From Oegoconia quadripuncta (lineage: Eukaryota > Arthropoda > Insecta > Lepidoptera > Autostichidae), in assembly GCA_949316235.1 (NCBI GenBank), contig OX438743.1, positions 20,829,771 to 20,893,770 on the forward strand: a stretch of DNA of 64,000 nucleotides, in the 5' to 3' direction. Positions 10,740-21,130 of the stretch are shown here, in pieces. Position numbers and translations under genes: made by a program. A model generated the notes under the pieces. It made no database searches. It had not been told where the DNA came from and saw only the letters and a list, made by a program, of their open reading frames with translations. Numbering within the stretch: the stretch's first letter is position 1; every line of letters starts with the position of its first letter.

Positions 10740-12326
10740 AAAATACGTTTAGACCACGGAAAAACGCATAACCGCGATTTTCTTGAAACATTTAATAATA
10801 TGTTGTAAATGTAGTAACAATCCTAAAAATTAAGTAACTAACGCAGTTGATCAGGTTTACTTATCTTAGGTGTATATAATCAGAAAAGTTAACAAAGAAC
10901 CTACTCGTATACCTCAATGGGTGCCTTATATGGTTCCGTTGTCTTTTTAAGGTTATATAATTTGTTTTCATTGACATTTATAATAATATTATGATTAATA
11001 ATGTATTAGTACGAATTTTATTGTAATTTAATTAAGACATACCCATTCAATGTTAAAGTAACCTTTGTCAGTAACATAGTAAGAATCTTTAATTGGCATA
11101 AGTTTGGTATTAGTTTTCTGAATAAGAATTTGTAATAATGCTGTTGATTCTATGTAAATAAAATAAAATAAAATAATATACCCATTTGTTACTCATTATA
11201 AAATAAAAACTAAAAATGATAAACAATTCTTTAAACAAAATAAAATTGAAAACTTTGTGATTTAGATAATAGGCTTTCTTGGCATCTTTGTTTTAAGTTT
11301 AAATTGGGAGAAGCCACTGACTCCTGAGATACAGGTTTATTTAACCTAGTTTAGGTGTCAGAGTCTTCATAGGAGCTTGTAACATTTAATATGTCAATAA
11401 AGAGATTATTATTATTATTATTATTTTCAGGTGTACTTCAGACATTTACTTATGAACCTCCTTGACAGTAGCCTGTCTTACCTAATAAGAAAAGCCACAA
11501 GAAACAGGTAAAATAAAATTTTTAAATGTTTGTATAATCTAGGCGAAACGAATGAATGGACTTGAACAAGTACATAAGTAGATTATTCGCTAAAATAAGA
11601 CATAGGTAGAATAATTAGTCTTTATTTCAGAGTTAATCAGAGTCATTCCCTCGGCGTAAACAAATTACTCATATAAATGGATTCCATGCGGGCGAAGAGG
11701 TTCTAGTTAATATATCTCACAGCTGATTGTTTATGAAGTAATATGAATGAATAAATCTACTCGTAAAAATTGCAGTAAAAATAAGCAGGTAAAAATAAAA
11801 GTGTATATTTTTATGGGAAATATAAAATTTATTAAATCTAACAATTGGTAAATTTGTACAGAGATTTAAAACATCCTAACTTTATTCTCCTCGTGAAAAT
11901 CTTTCATAATGTATACTTATTAATAATTACATTGTATAGGTAAGATAAATTATTAGACGAACCTTCACAAATATTGGCACTTTAAAATTATCTATATTAA
12001 AATATATTTTTTATCAGAAAAGTATGTAAAATTTTAGATCATCTTAGATTTATACAACTAAATATATTTACAAAGATGTTTCCTAAATAAATTAAAATTA
12101 CTCTCATTACTTTCTCAAGTCGATATTATTGTATTGTCACTTATATATCGCTCTATAGAGCTTGTGCTTTGAGATAACCTTACCTATTGTAAAATGTTTT
12201 TATAAATATTGTAATGTCGTCACAAATTAATAATTTTCTGATTCCAATACGAAAGTCCAGTTTGTTATCTTATATTCATATATCACAAGTTAAATACACT
12301 GTCAGTTTTATAGCTCAAAACTAACT
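10740..12326. other. ind 3' flank, AT-rich, little repeat content
   Basis: No transposon is recognised from 10740 to 12326 apart from a short ATT microsatellite at 11406-11425. Candidate polyadenylation signals for the ind transcript (AATAAA on the minus strand) are TTTATT at 11881-11886 and at 11828-11833, which would give a 3' UTR of roughly 450-500 nt. The choice between them is a guess. Confidence 0.4.
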
Positions 12327-13217
12327 TCAAGCATAATGGGATTGATTGTGTGAATCAAAGCTAGTATCATTATCACTGACTACATCTATATGTTCCTGGT
12401 CATTACCACAAGAAAACTGATTTTTTGAAGAGCATGTAGACTTACAGCAGCATTTCTTCCTTCCATCGCTCGATGTCATCGGCGCTTCTTCCTTCTTCAG
12501 CTTAACACGGCGGTTCTGGAACCATATCTTCACTTGTTTCTCTGACAACTTCAATCTGGATGCTATTTCTATCCTCCTCAATCTAGATAAGTACATATTC
12601 ATCGAAAATTCTCTTTCTAATTCAAGTAGTTGAGTCCCAGTGAACGCTGTTCTTATGCGTTTGCTTGAATCTTCTTTTAAAGGTAAACGTTTCAGGTCTT
12701 TCGAGTAACCTGGAAGTAATTCTTCGGAATGAGCTAAAGGTGGGCTTGGTGTTCCATTTCTGCTTTCGCTTGATAAAGACGGCGATCTTTGCCCGTGACT
12801 CTTCGATGGAGATGTTGCTGTTGATTTGTACGGGTGATGTAGATAAGGTGAAACCGATTTCTTTCTCCTATTCACAAAGCTGATTGGTTCTTGGTCTTCT
12901 GTTTTCACATAACCTTCGAAAGATCTTGGCTCTTGTACTGGCTCGTAGAACTCTTGACGTGGAAGCTGATGCAGCAATGGGTAGCGAAAATTCAAATGCT
13001 CCAAAAACGGTCTGAATAGCTCTGTCCTTTGCTGATGTAGTCCTAAGCTCAGTAAATTATTCAAGCTTCCTGGATACGGATACGGTAGGAACTTAGGTCG
13101 CGTATCAAGATGCTGTCCAAGTATAGCAGTGTACTGTAACGGGTCACTGGGCATCTCTGCCTTTTTGCATTCTTTCGTATCACTTATTAACGTATCGACT
13201 AAAAACGATCGCGACAT
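12327..13217 (-). CDS. ind: Gsx-class homeobox transcription factor, ind ortholog
   Basis: This 296-residue nuclear DNA-binding protein is likely the intermediate neuroblasts defective / Gsx factor that patterns the intermediate column of the neuroectoderm. The homeodomain spans residues 185-244 (12486-12665): [20 protein letters not shown] opens it and [15 protein letters not shown] closes it, with Arg5, Ile47, Gln50, Asn51 and Val54. The [10 protein letters not shown] and [13 protein letters not shown] blocks are diagnostic of Gsx/Ind rather than Antp-class Hox proteins. The ATG at 13217 is chosen because [12 protein letters not shown] matches the conserved Gsx N-terminus, an eh1-like Groucho-binding motif. 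The frame stays open 30 codons upstream but without ATG. The linker is rich in Ser and Pro, and a Cys cluster ([11 protein letters not shown]) follows the homeodomain. No intron interrupts it. The ortholog call is firm; the expression role is inferred from the family. Confidence 0.93.
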   Translation of the reverse strand: MSRSFLVDTLISDTKECKKAEMPSDPLQYTAILGQHLDTRPKFLPYPYPGSLNNLLSLGLHQQRTELFRPFLEHLNFRYPLLHQLPRQEFYEPVQEPRSFEGYVKTEDQEPISFVNRRKKSVSPYLHHPYKSTATSPSKSHGQRSPSLSSESRNGTPSPPLAHSEELLPGYSKDLKRLPLKEDSSKRIRTAFTGTQLLELEREFSMNMYLSRLRRIEIASRLKLSEKQVKIWFQNRRVKLKKEEAPMTSSDGRKKCCCKSTCSSKNQFSCGNDQEHIDVVSDNDTSFDSHNQSHYA

Positions 13218-13260
13218 TATGACGTTGCTCTCGCTTGGGCGTACTGCGTTCGACTGATCG
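13218..13260 (-). promoter_or_regulatory. Possible ind core promoter: initiator plus MTE-like element
   Basis: On the minus strand TCAGT (13257-13253) matches the arthropod initiator, with its A at 13255. At +18 to +25 from that A the sequence CCAAGCGA fits the motif-ten consensus CSARCSSA at seven of eight positions. No TATA box is evident. The 5' UTR would be only 38 nt. This is a pattern match only. Confidence 0.3.
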
Positions 13261-13307
13261 ACAAAGGTGCACTCTTGCGAAGTAACAATTACAAAAACTA
13301 CCCCCAC

Positions 13308-13700
13308 TTACTGCACCCTATTGTAAATAAACACAATGGATCTCACTCGAAGCGTTTTGGCAATTACGTGGCCCGTCCCACCCTTTTGTCGGCGTCATCC
13401 CCAGAGCCCGTCAAAAAAACTGGTATTATTGAATGCATCGTTTTAGTTGATATGAATAATTTCGTATGGGATGCTAACTTCCCTAATAACTATCCCATTA
13501 AAAGCAATTTGGTTACTGTTTTGCATTAACAGGCTTTTATTCTTTTTTTCAACAGTAAAGTCTATGGGAGTAATTTGACAGTATTGTGTTTTGTTTATCT
13601 ACTGTGTATCCTATTGGACAATCTTTTTTGAAAGAAAATACAAGGATCAACAATTAACTAGAATGCTGGTTAGAGTAAGAATTATTGCTAATTTATAAAA
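13308..13700. other. Upstream flank of ind, no feature recognised
   Basis: This is non-repetitive by eye and less AT-extreme than the surrounding sequence. It is a plausible location for proximal ind regulatory sequence, but no specific motif can be defended. Confidence 0.35.
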
Positions 13701-13704
13701 TTTG

Positions 13705-13795
13705 GGGGTTCCGGTTGAGTGCCGTCATCTTAGGCCTCATCTTTACTGAAGATCAGGTGTGAGGTCAAGCGCTAACTTGTTAAAAAAAAAGCCAG
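13705..13795 (+). mobile_element. SINE family A, 3' fragment
   Basis: It contains a diverged TTAGGCCTCATCTTTACTGA-ATCAGGTGTGA-GTCAAG tail followed by an A-run. Confidence 0.65.
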
Positions 13796-13929
13796 CTCAA
13801 AGAAATTAATAACCATTTAATCAGTGTCGCGTAGTGGAGCGTAAAATCGCTCTCACTTTATATTATGACTGACAACACGACAATTACATTCTAAAGTATT
13901 AAGCAAATCGACCATCTTTATTGGATTGC

Positions 13930-14215
13930 AAAACTCAGAAATAGTTTCATCCGAAACATCGAAACACTCGATCCAGAGTTATTGAGCTTGAATAGAGACG
14001 TGGTCATAAAAGTTCCCATGTAATGTTCCCAATAAGGTAGGAACTGGCCTGGTCCATTTGGAAATCTCTGAATATGCTTTCAAGCTTTGACAGATGCGGA
14101 GAATGCAGGAAGGAGTGGGGTCTCTACGGCAAGTGTGACTGCGACATCGCGCAATCTATGGTAGACTTCGTGCTATATCTCCTAAATTTCTTGCACAGAA
14201 GTGAACCTTTGTATG
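13930..14215 (+). pseudogene. LINE C-terminal fragment, WKSLN family
   Basis: From about 14060 the plus strand reads WKSLNMLSSFDRCGECRKEW then GLYGKCDCDIAQSMVDFVL. This is a diverged version of the WKSLNRLRTQVGRSKDNLCR and CKCGVSPQTMAHVLSC region at 16088-16230. The CxC...H/D cluster is the zinc-like tail of Jockey-type LINE proteins. Upstream codons (IETLDPELLSLNRDVVIK) may belong to the same ORF. Confidence 0.55.
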
Positions 14216-14220
14216 AGCAA

Positions 14221-14454
14221 TCAATTTCTGGTTAGAGTTTGAGGCACCTTAGATATACTTTCTAAAGAAAGAGCAACAATATGATCACGTGAGTCTTTCT
14301 TTTCCCACAGATGATTTCCCTTTCCTTTGCAGTAGTTTAGACATACTGACAGATAAAGACAATAAACCCTCTTATTATTTACAGTAGATTTAAAACACTC
14401 AGCAAATGATATCATGCATTTTACAAAATATACATGTCGACACAGTTTCACCAA
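14221..14454 (-). repeat. Recurrent LINE-associated tail (GNHLWEKK)
   Basis: The minus strand shares about 150 bases with 9380-9520, including GGGAAATCATCTGTGGGAAA and the TGATATCATTTGCTGA block. No function is evident. It is probably the flank of a LINE or SINE family. Confidence 0.5.
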
Positions 14455-15039
14455 TTTATCTGTGAACTAGGAAAGTTGTGGAGTTTCTCTTTTAACGACA
14501 AGCATTATCAACCTCCACAGTTTTTACACAGAAGAGAACCTTCTTGGGCTGCAACGTAACAACTATTTGGGCTAATCAACTTTAGGCCATCAATAATTTT
14601 GTGTCAATCACGAGTAGAAAATTAAGAAGTTTCTAGGATATATTTTTAACAAGCATCAAAACATACGAGCCGCTCTACAACTCGCCGTATTAATTGAGTA
14701 TGAATACCCTATAATGTAAGCCGTATGTTCCACGCGTGATTCTGATACTCGTAAAGCAACCCCCAGACTAAGGGTGGGCACACACTCGCCCCGCCCAGAA
14801 ATCAGTACCCCAAACTAGTTTATGAAATATTAAAAGGAAAGAATAAAAATGTTTTGTTGCATTATAATTTTGTGAATAGAGGTTATCATCATGTCAGTTT
14901 TAATTTGAAAGTAACGTTAGCAACTTTTATACGTAAGTGGTCTGTAATAGCTCCTTTTGTGACAACTATGTGAATATTAAGTCTCGTTGGATCACTGCAG
15001 ATTTCGCTTTTGTGTGGAACTCGTTTTATAAATGTAGTT

Positions 15040-15370
15040 ATAATAGGGCTATAGTATGGGATGCGACCTGTGTCGATACTTTGGCCCCTTCCACCTCCAG
15101 TCCTCGACTATTAAAGCTGGTGCGGCAGCTGAAAGGTCAAGATCGCAAAATATAGAGGCATCGGGCCTCAATATAATTTCAGTACCTTTGAGACTCTAGG
15201 CTCTATCTTTTTAAATTGAGCTGGGGACCAGACTGGTCGACGTCTCAGGCGACCCAAGAGCAGGCTTTTATCTTGCTCCAAGATTAAGCATTACCATCTA
15301 GCGAGGTAATGCAGCCAGCATCTTGGGCACTCTCCCACACGTGCCGAACCTGTGTCACCTTCTATACTAA
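15040..15370 (+). pseudogene. LINE C-terminal endonuclease-like domain, broken
   Basis: IVWDATCVDTLAPS opens the fragment. After a frameshift it continues in pieces: IKAGAAAERS, then SGDPRAGFYLAPRLSI and RGNAASILGTLPHVP. The same domain, better preserved, lies at 33875-34212. It occurs at the C-terminus of invertebrate reverse-transcriptase proteins that seem to use a restriction-like endonuclease; that assignment is from memory and moderate. At least one frameshift and one stop are present. Confidence 0.55.
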
Positions 15371-15379
15371 GTGTTGAGA

Positions 15380-15920
15380 TTGAACAGGCTCTTGGTAGAT
15401 TTATAAGTGCTCTTATTTTGTAAAATTCTTCTTGGGAAAACCAACAGCTGTTTTACAAATTATCACTTAAACTAAAAAACTGAAAGGCAATTTAGAGGTT
15501 TCCACTGATAGAACCTACTTAAACTTAATTAAAAATAAAAAAACTATATATTGCAATCAGAGAACGGTTGGAAAAGTTAATCTAATTATAAACAATCTAT
15601 AGATAGGATATCCTTGCATCGCCAATCCAAAAAACAACCGGGTCACAGCAGTATTAGGTTACTTTTTGGCCAAAATAAAACGTCTACTTAATGTGTTCCT
15701 TGCCGATGTAACGCTAGTTTTGTACTCCAGTCCAAATCAAACTCGTTGCTAAGTAAATTAAAATTGTTACTCGCTCTTACTTACTTCTTAATTACTCTTA
15801 CTTCTTCTTACTTCCACATAGTTTTACTCCTACATAGTTTTTTCTGAAAATCATAATATGCAATTGTAAAAACTTCCCCAATTATCTTACGCTGAAATTA
15901 AAGTTCGTAATTTAAGTAAA
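15380..15920. other. No recognisable feature
   Basis: AT-rich sequence with a small pyrimidine-rich repeat (CTTACTTCTTA) at 15775-15815. Nothing coding is supported. Confidence 0.4.
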
Positions 15921-15929
15921 ATTATTCCA

Positions 15930-16397
15930 GTGTCGTATAACAGCTTTTTGAAGTGCGTTGCTCCCGTACAAAGTGTGGCTTCGGATGCTCGCTGCAGCCT
16001 GTGGCGGCAAAGATACTCTCTTGCGTCGTTCCTCCCGCTCAAGGAGTCTCTTCCTCCTGGACACGATTTGCCATGGCCAACCTGGAAATCCTTAAATCGG
16101 CTTCGAACTCAGGTTGGCCGCAGCAAAGATAATCTGTGCAGGTGGGGCTTCTCCGATGGCGGGAGTGATCGATGCAAGTGCGGAGTCTCCCCACAGACAA
16201 TGGCTCACGTATTATCCTGCCCCGCGTGTCCTGACAGCTGCACCTTTGACGACCTCCTTAACGCCACAGAAGTGCTGTTAGAGTGGCTAAGTTCTGGTCC
16301 AATAAAATTTAAAACTTGCCTCGACACGAAAAGAAGAAGGGTAAAAATTACATTAGATAGATTTTTTACACAAGAAGAAATATTTTTGACAGCTTAG
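15930..16397 (+). pseudogene. Jockey/R1-type LINE ORF2 C-terminus, 5' truncated
   Basis: The 155-codon open frame is GC-richer than its surroundings. It carries WKSLNRLRTQVGRSKDNLCR, WGFSDGGSDRCKCGV and QTMAHVLSCPACPD. This Cys-x-Cys...His...Cys arrangement ends many LINE reverse-transcriptase proteins. There is no polymerase or endonuclease domain, so this is a 5'-truncated insertion or its remnant. The open frame suggests modest age. Confidence 0.7.
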
Positions 16398-16479
16398 CTA
16401 TATTTCCTTAAAACCAGAGCTAGGCCTAAATAATCACGACTAGTTTTAGAACTGCAGTAAAAAAACTCTACAGAACACT

Positions 16480-16748
16480 CATTGGCCGAGTCCAGATATG
16501 TAATTGGTCGATTTTATTCAATTGTGTTAAGTAAATTTTGTGAGTTCGTTATTATAGTAGTTAATATAACCATTGCACAAAAATATACAACAAAAGAAAA
16601 TATAAAAATTTTGTGCTCAAATGCAATTGGAGAATTGATTGCATGCAAAAACGAGAAACGAATGCCATTTTTAAATTAACCACGGATTTGTTATTAACTT
16701 GAACAACAAACAACAATAATTATATTATAATTATTATATTATAATTAT
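16480..16748. other. Unassigned AT-rich lead-in to the minisatellite
   Basis: An ORF of 65 codons exists at 16482-16679 but shows no similarity I recognise. From 16700 the sequence degenerates into TTATATTATAATTATTA-type imperfect repeats. Confidence 0.3.
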
Positions 16749-16749
16749 T

Positions 16750-17028
16750 ATTATACAATAACTATATTATAATTATTGTTGTTTATATTATAATTATGTA
16801 ATTATATTGTAATTATTGTTGTTTATATTATAATTATGTAATTATATTGTAATTATTGTTGTTTATATTATAACTATGTAATTATATTATAATTATTGTT
16901 GTTTATATTATAACTATGTAATTATATTGTAATTATTGTTGTTTATATTATAATTATGTAATTATATTGTAATTATTGTTGTTTATATTATAATTATGTA
17001 ATTATATTGTAATTATTGTTGTTTATAT
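16750..17028 (+). repeat. 40-bp minisatellite, left arm
   Basis: About six to seven copies of a 40-bp unit containing GTTTATATTATAATTATG and TAATTATATTGTAATTATTG. Unit variants differ by single bases (TAACTATG, ATTATATTAT). The array is cut at GTTT-ATAT (17025-17028) by the transposon and resumes in register at 20287. Confidence 0.9.
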
Positions 17029-17581
17029 CGAGGGTATTCTGTGAGAACCATATAAGTGCATGTTTGTTGCTTTTGAGAAAATGCAAATTGAAATTTTGGG
17101 AACTTACAACTTTGCAAATAAGAAGCATAATCACAAAGTACAAATTTTATTAGTAAGATATTATACCATCCTGTGCTTTACTCACCAAATTGTAGTTATA
17201 TCGTAGACATATATTTTTAAAAATAAAAAATACTTAGCGAAGGTAGTGCAGTTATTTGTTTTTGCCAGAAATTGGAATTTTAGCCATATTACTTAAACTA
17301 AATTACTAAATGTAAATTGTGTACTATAATAGCAATCGTGACCTCAAATTTAAGCTGTATGTTTATCAAAAAAATATGTAATTGATCTAAACAATCCAAA
17401 AACTTAAATTCGAATTGAGTTATTAGTTTTTACCTGTACTTTTTTTGGATTTGTTTTAATATAAAAATAATAAAAGCATGAATATTATTAATGAGCTGTT
17501 TTTCGTATACATAACTAAAAGTAATAATCATCTTAACTAAAATAATAACTTCTAATTTAAAGGGACGGCTTGTCCAACCAA

Positions 17582-19150
17582 TCAATCTGACATTTCCTCA
17601 TCTTCGAAATTCTCAGTTTCTTTATCATTATCAGTTTCCAGGCTTTCATACCATGGCTTTAATTCATCCGGGTTTACACCTTTTTTTATCAAATTAAGTA
17701 GATCTTTCTTTTTAGCTTCCGATATAGATAACGGTCGTTGGTAGAGTTGCTTTAACTTCTTTGAAAAATCAAAAATTTCACATGGCTGTTTTTTTTTCTT
17801 CAACCTTGTGGATCGAGTAGAAGTTTCTGTGGAGAACACGTCTATGTAATTTAAGTTTTCACTCATGTCATAATTAAAGTAAATTCTCTTTTCACCTTTC
17901 ACAAATTTCAATCTTTTAATTTTTAGCCACTGCACTCGCTCATTTTTATTGTCTTTGTCTCTATTCTGTATTATACCGTTAGCTAAATCTTTCAAGTCAT
18001 AAAATTCTTGATACTTAAATTCTTTGGTCTTATATGGCTCCTTCACTATCTTCTTATTGTTAATGATATGCATTTTTCTACGCCTTGCACGTTGACAAAT
18101 TGAAATCCAGTCCTGCATCGAATACACTGAAGTATTTTTTTTCTGAGACTCTATAGCACTGTGCATAGAATCGGCCTCCATATAGGTATGTCCAGATTCT
18201 AAAAACTTTTGTTCAATGATTTTGATGTTTTCTATATTATGAACGGCCCATAGAAGCAATGCAGCAACATACTGATTCCTATTTTGTCCTGAACATGTAT
18301 CTGAGAATAGGCTAACTTCTGTTATGTTACAAGGTACACATTTAGACAAATAGTGTAATAAAATAGATCCTATTTCGCAACTTCCTTTCTTACCATGAAT
18401 TTCAGATCACAGAAAATAATAAGCATTATTAGGTAAACCTGCTTCATAAACAGTTAGGTTATAAACATTAAGTTTTCTAGAATAATATAAAAGGCTTACT
18501 TTGGAGTGGGGTATCTGTAGTACTGCTTGCAAATCGAATGTAACCGAATAAAAATTAGGATCCTTGTCAGCTCTTTGCTTATCGTTTTCTTTCTCTTTAT
18601 TACATTTGTCTTTTCTCTCAATGTGTTCGCTATAATCTTTTTCTAACGTTATCTTTTTATCAGGTTCCGTGTTTTTATAATTATTGCACAATGCACATTG
18701 ATCTTTTTTAGGTATAAAAAAACTAAGATTATATTCTTTCGAAAAGAGTCGCCTATAGGTAATCTCTGTTACTATTTCTTGCTGTTTTCTTGACATTCTT
18801 CTTTGTACAATATGTACATTTTTCTAATATTAAGATCTGCTCCTAAAAACTGTCCTTTTGTATCTTTTCTAGTATAGTGAGCATCTATACATGGAAAAGA
18901 CTATGTGCCGACGGATTCCACTCAAAACATCAAATTTCGTTTTATTAGCAGGCTCATGGTTGCCTCTATGATCAGAGCTACCACATTCACCTGTAGGATT
19001 GCGGTTTTTAATGGCATCAATAACTACTGATGGCGCAATATCATGTGTTTGTGTAAAAAAATTCTGGCATACTTGTACTTCTTTATCATTGATTGTGAAA
19101 TAACACTTCTTTGTATACGTTCTTTGGGAGTATTTCTTTCTGATAGCCAT
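17582..19150 (-). pseudogene. DDD/E-type transposase, multiply disabled
   Basis: Three adjoining frames read as one protein. The N-terminal part (19150-18869) starts MAIRKKYSQRTYTKK and includes SSDHRGNHEPANK. After a frameshift near 18893 come SFPCIDAHYTRKDTKG and LNIRKMYILYKEECQ. After another near 18790 come ITYRRLFSKEYNLSFFIPKK, the Cys pair CALCNNYK, VTFDLQAVLQIP and YYSRKLNVYNLTVYE. An in-frame TGA at 18407-18409 stands where a Trp before SEIHGKKGSCEIG is expected. The last part holds LFSDTCSGQNRNQYVAAL and KFLESGHTYMEADSMHSAIE. Likely catalytic acids are the Asp in FDLQ, in FSDTC and in EADSMH. Two frameshifts and a stop make it inactive. Confidence 0.75.
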
Positions 19151-19195
19151 GACTCTTTTTGGCGGCTCGATAGTTACGTTAGACAAAATTAATGA

Positions 19196-19811
19196 ATTTT
19201 TAGAATCTGGACATACCTATATGGAGGCCGATTCTATGCACAGTGCTATAGTCTCAGAAAAAAAATACTTCGGTGTATTCGATGCAGGACTGGATTTCAA
19301 TTTGTCAACGTGCAAGGCGTAGAAAAGTGCATATCATTAACAATAAGAAGATAGTGAAGGAGCCATATAAGACCAAAGAATTTAAGTATCAAGAATTTTA
19401 TGACTTGAAAGATTTAGCTAACGGTATAATACAGAATAGAGACAAAGACAATAAAAATGAGCGAGTGCAGTGGCTAAAAATTAAAAGATTGAAATTTGTG
19501 AAAGGTGAAAAGAGAATTTACTTTAATTATGACATGAGTGAAAACTTAAATTACATAGACGTGTTCTCCACAGAAACTTCTACTCGATCCACAAGGTTGA
19601 AGAAAAAAAAACAGCAATGTGAAATTTTTGATTTTTCAAAGAAGTTAAAGCAACTCTACCAACGACCGTTACCTATATCGGAAGCTAAAAAGAAAGATCT
19701 ACTTAATTTGATAAAAAAAGGTGTAAACCCGGATGAATTAAAGCCATGGTATGAAAGCCTGGAAACTGATAATGATAAAGAAACTGAGAATTTCGAAGAT
19801 GAGGAAATGTG
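19196..19811 (+). repeat. Inverted partial duplication of the transposase gene
   Basis: This plus-strand segment is the reverse complement of 17589-18211. It starts at TTTTTAGAATCTGGACAT and stops after GATGAGGAAATGT. The encoded 179-residue stretch differs from the original at only a few residues; a 2-bp deletion near 19250 breaks the frame. The arms are separated by 984 bases, so a read-through transcript could fold into a hairpin of about 615 bp. Confidence 0.9.
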
Positions 19812-20286
19812 AGTGTGAGGCATTATATGTTTTAGCCTGTAGAGTTTGGCATAACATCTCATTATTTGATACGGACAAAACGTGATTAGTTCCTATAAGC
19901 GGTTCTCACTGTAAACATGAGCACATATACCATGAAGCAAGGGAACAGCGAAAATCAAATAAATTACTTTGTAGTTAATTGCATGTAATATTATACGGAT
20001 GTGGCTTACGAAGAAAAGAAATAAACTCCTTTGTATGTCTGTCACTGAGTATATTTTCAAGTGGCCACTAAATACCATTTAATAAGTGAATATAATTGAT
20101 TCTGTTCGTAAATTTTATCCAGATTATGGAAGTTGTGTGTTTATTCAATACTGTAAATCCTTTGTGATTGGTTGTTCGGTTATCTGGTTTTGCCAGTCGA
20201 AAAAGCGAAAAAAAATAGACCGCATACGTTGATTAACTCAATTTTAGAAATTTTGTTACTTATATGGTTCTCACAGAATACCCTCG

Positions 20287-20472
20287 ATATTATAACTATG
20301 TAATTATATTGTAATTATTGTTGTTTATATTATAATTATGTAATTATATTGTAATTATTGTTGTTTATATTATAATTATGTAATTATATTGTAATTATTG
20401 TTGTTTATATTATAATTATGTAATTATATTGTAATTATTGTTGTTTATATTATAATTATGTAATTGTATTAC
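20287..20472 (+). repeat. 40-bp minisatellite, right arm
   Basis: About four and a half units, same orientation and phase as 16750-17028. The array ends at TAATTGTATTACAATTCCCA. Confidence 0.9.
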
Positions 20473-20505
20473 AATTCCCATACATCCGTATATTACAATT
20501 CACAT

Positions 20506-20839
20506 AACCGCCTCCGTGGCTCAATGTAAACAACATTGAGTTTACGATTCGGTGGTCGCGGGTTCGATCCCCAGCGGGGTACGTGTTTTAAGTTCTCGGT
20601 TTGGTTGGTGGTAGGGCATTTTAAATGTCCGCCTGGCTAGCTACCACCATCTTATCTAAATCTGCCGCCAAGCAGCAATGTTAATGGCATTGTTGTGTTC
20701 CGGTTGTCAGAGATAAGATAGCCAGTCCCCCAAATGTGTTGGGGTTTCCGGGTCAGTACGCTTCCACCTTCGGCCTCATCTTCACTTAACATCAGGTGTG
20801 ATTGAGGTCAAGTGCTAACCCGTTGTGAATAAAAAAAAT
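20506..20839 (+). mobile_element. tRNA-derived SINE, family A
   Basis: Complete copy: CCGCCTCCGTGGCTCAATG head, GGTTCGATCCCCAGCGGGG B box, and the GGCCTCATCTTCACTTAACA tail with an A-run. Confidence 0.9.
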
Positions 20840-20869
20840 CCAATTCCGTACTAATGTACGGAATGGGTT

Positions 20870-21009
20870 TTTTGCTATATAGGTAGAATATACCGTGGCT
20901 TAAGACATAGGATAATTTTATCCCGATAAAGTGAGTAGTTCCCGCGGGATAAACAAATTTCCACTTTAAAGTTATTCCCACGCAGGCGATGCCGCGGGCG
21001 GAAAGCTAG
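20870..21009 (+). mobile_element. Helitron-like 3' end
   Basis: It contains GATAAAGTGAGTAGTTCCCG and ends GGGCGGAAAGCTAG|T, as in the 5040-5271 copy. Confidence 0.6.
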
Positions 21010-21130
21010 TATGCAATAAAATACAATCACTCTTTATTGCACAAAATAATATACAATAAATTTTGATTATGACAATAGAACACAATTAGGCCTTATCACT
21101 AAAAGCGATCTCTTCCAGACAATCTACTAT
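21010..21130 (-). mobile_element. LINE 3' tail (GCGATCTCTTCCAG family)
   Basis: TCTTTATTGCACAAAATAAT near the left (the reverse complement of an AATAAAG end) and AAAAGCGATCTCTTCCAG match 55140-55250. In plus orientation they match the 3' ends at 36640-36720 and 43345-43500. Confidence 0.6.

Larger units (their letters stand above)
17029..20286 (-). mobile_element. Sola-like DNA transposon inserted in a minisatellite
   Basis: The terminal inverted repeats are 29 bp (17029-17057 and 20258-20286), beginning CGAGGGTATTCTGTGAGAAC. They are flanked by ATAT on both sides. Because the host sequence is a tandem array, the unit GTTT-ATAT-TATAAC shows the empty site, so ATAT is a true 4-bp target duplication. 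The 3258-bp element encodes a transposase relic on the minus strand (17582-19150). It also carries an inverted 616-bp copy of that gene's 3' half (19196-19811). The Sola assignment rests on the 4-bp duplication and the transposase motifs and is not certain. Confidence 0.75.

Noticed and set aside
13275..13529. Plus-strand ORF overlapping the ind 5' region.
   Set aside because: Antisense to ind for part of its length, with no recognisable domain.
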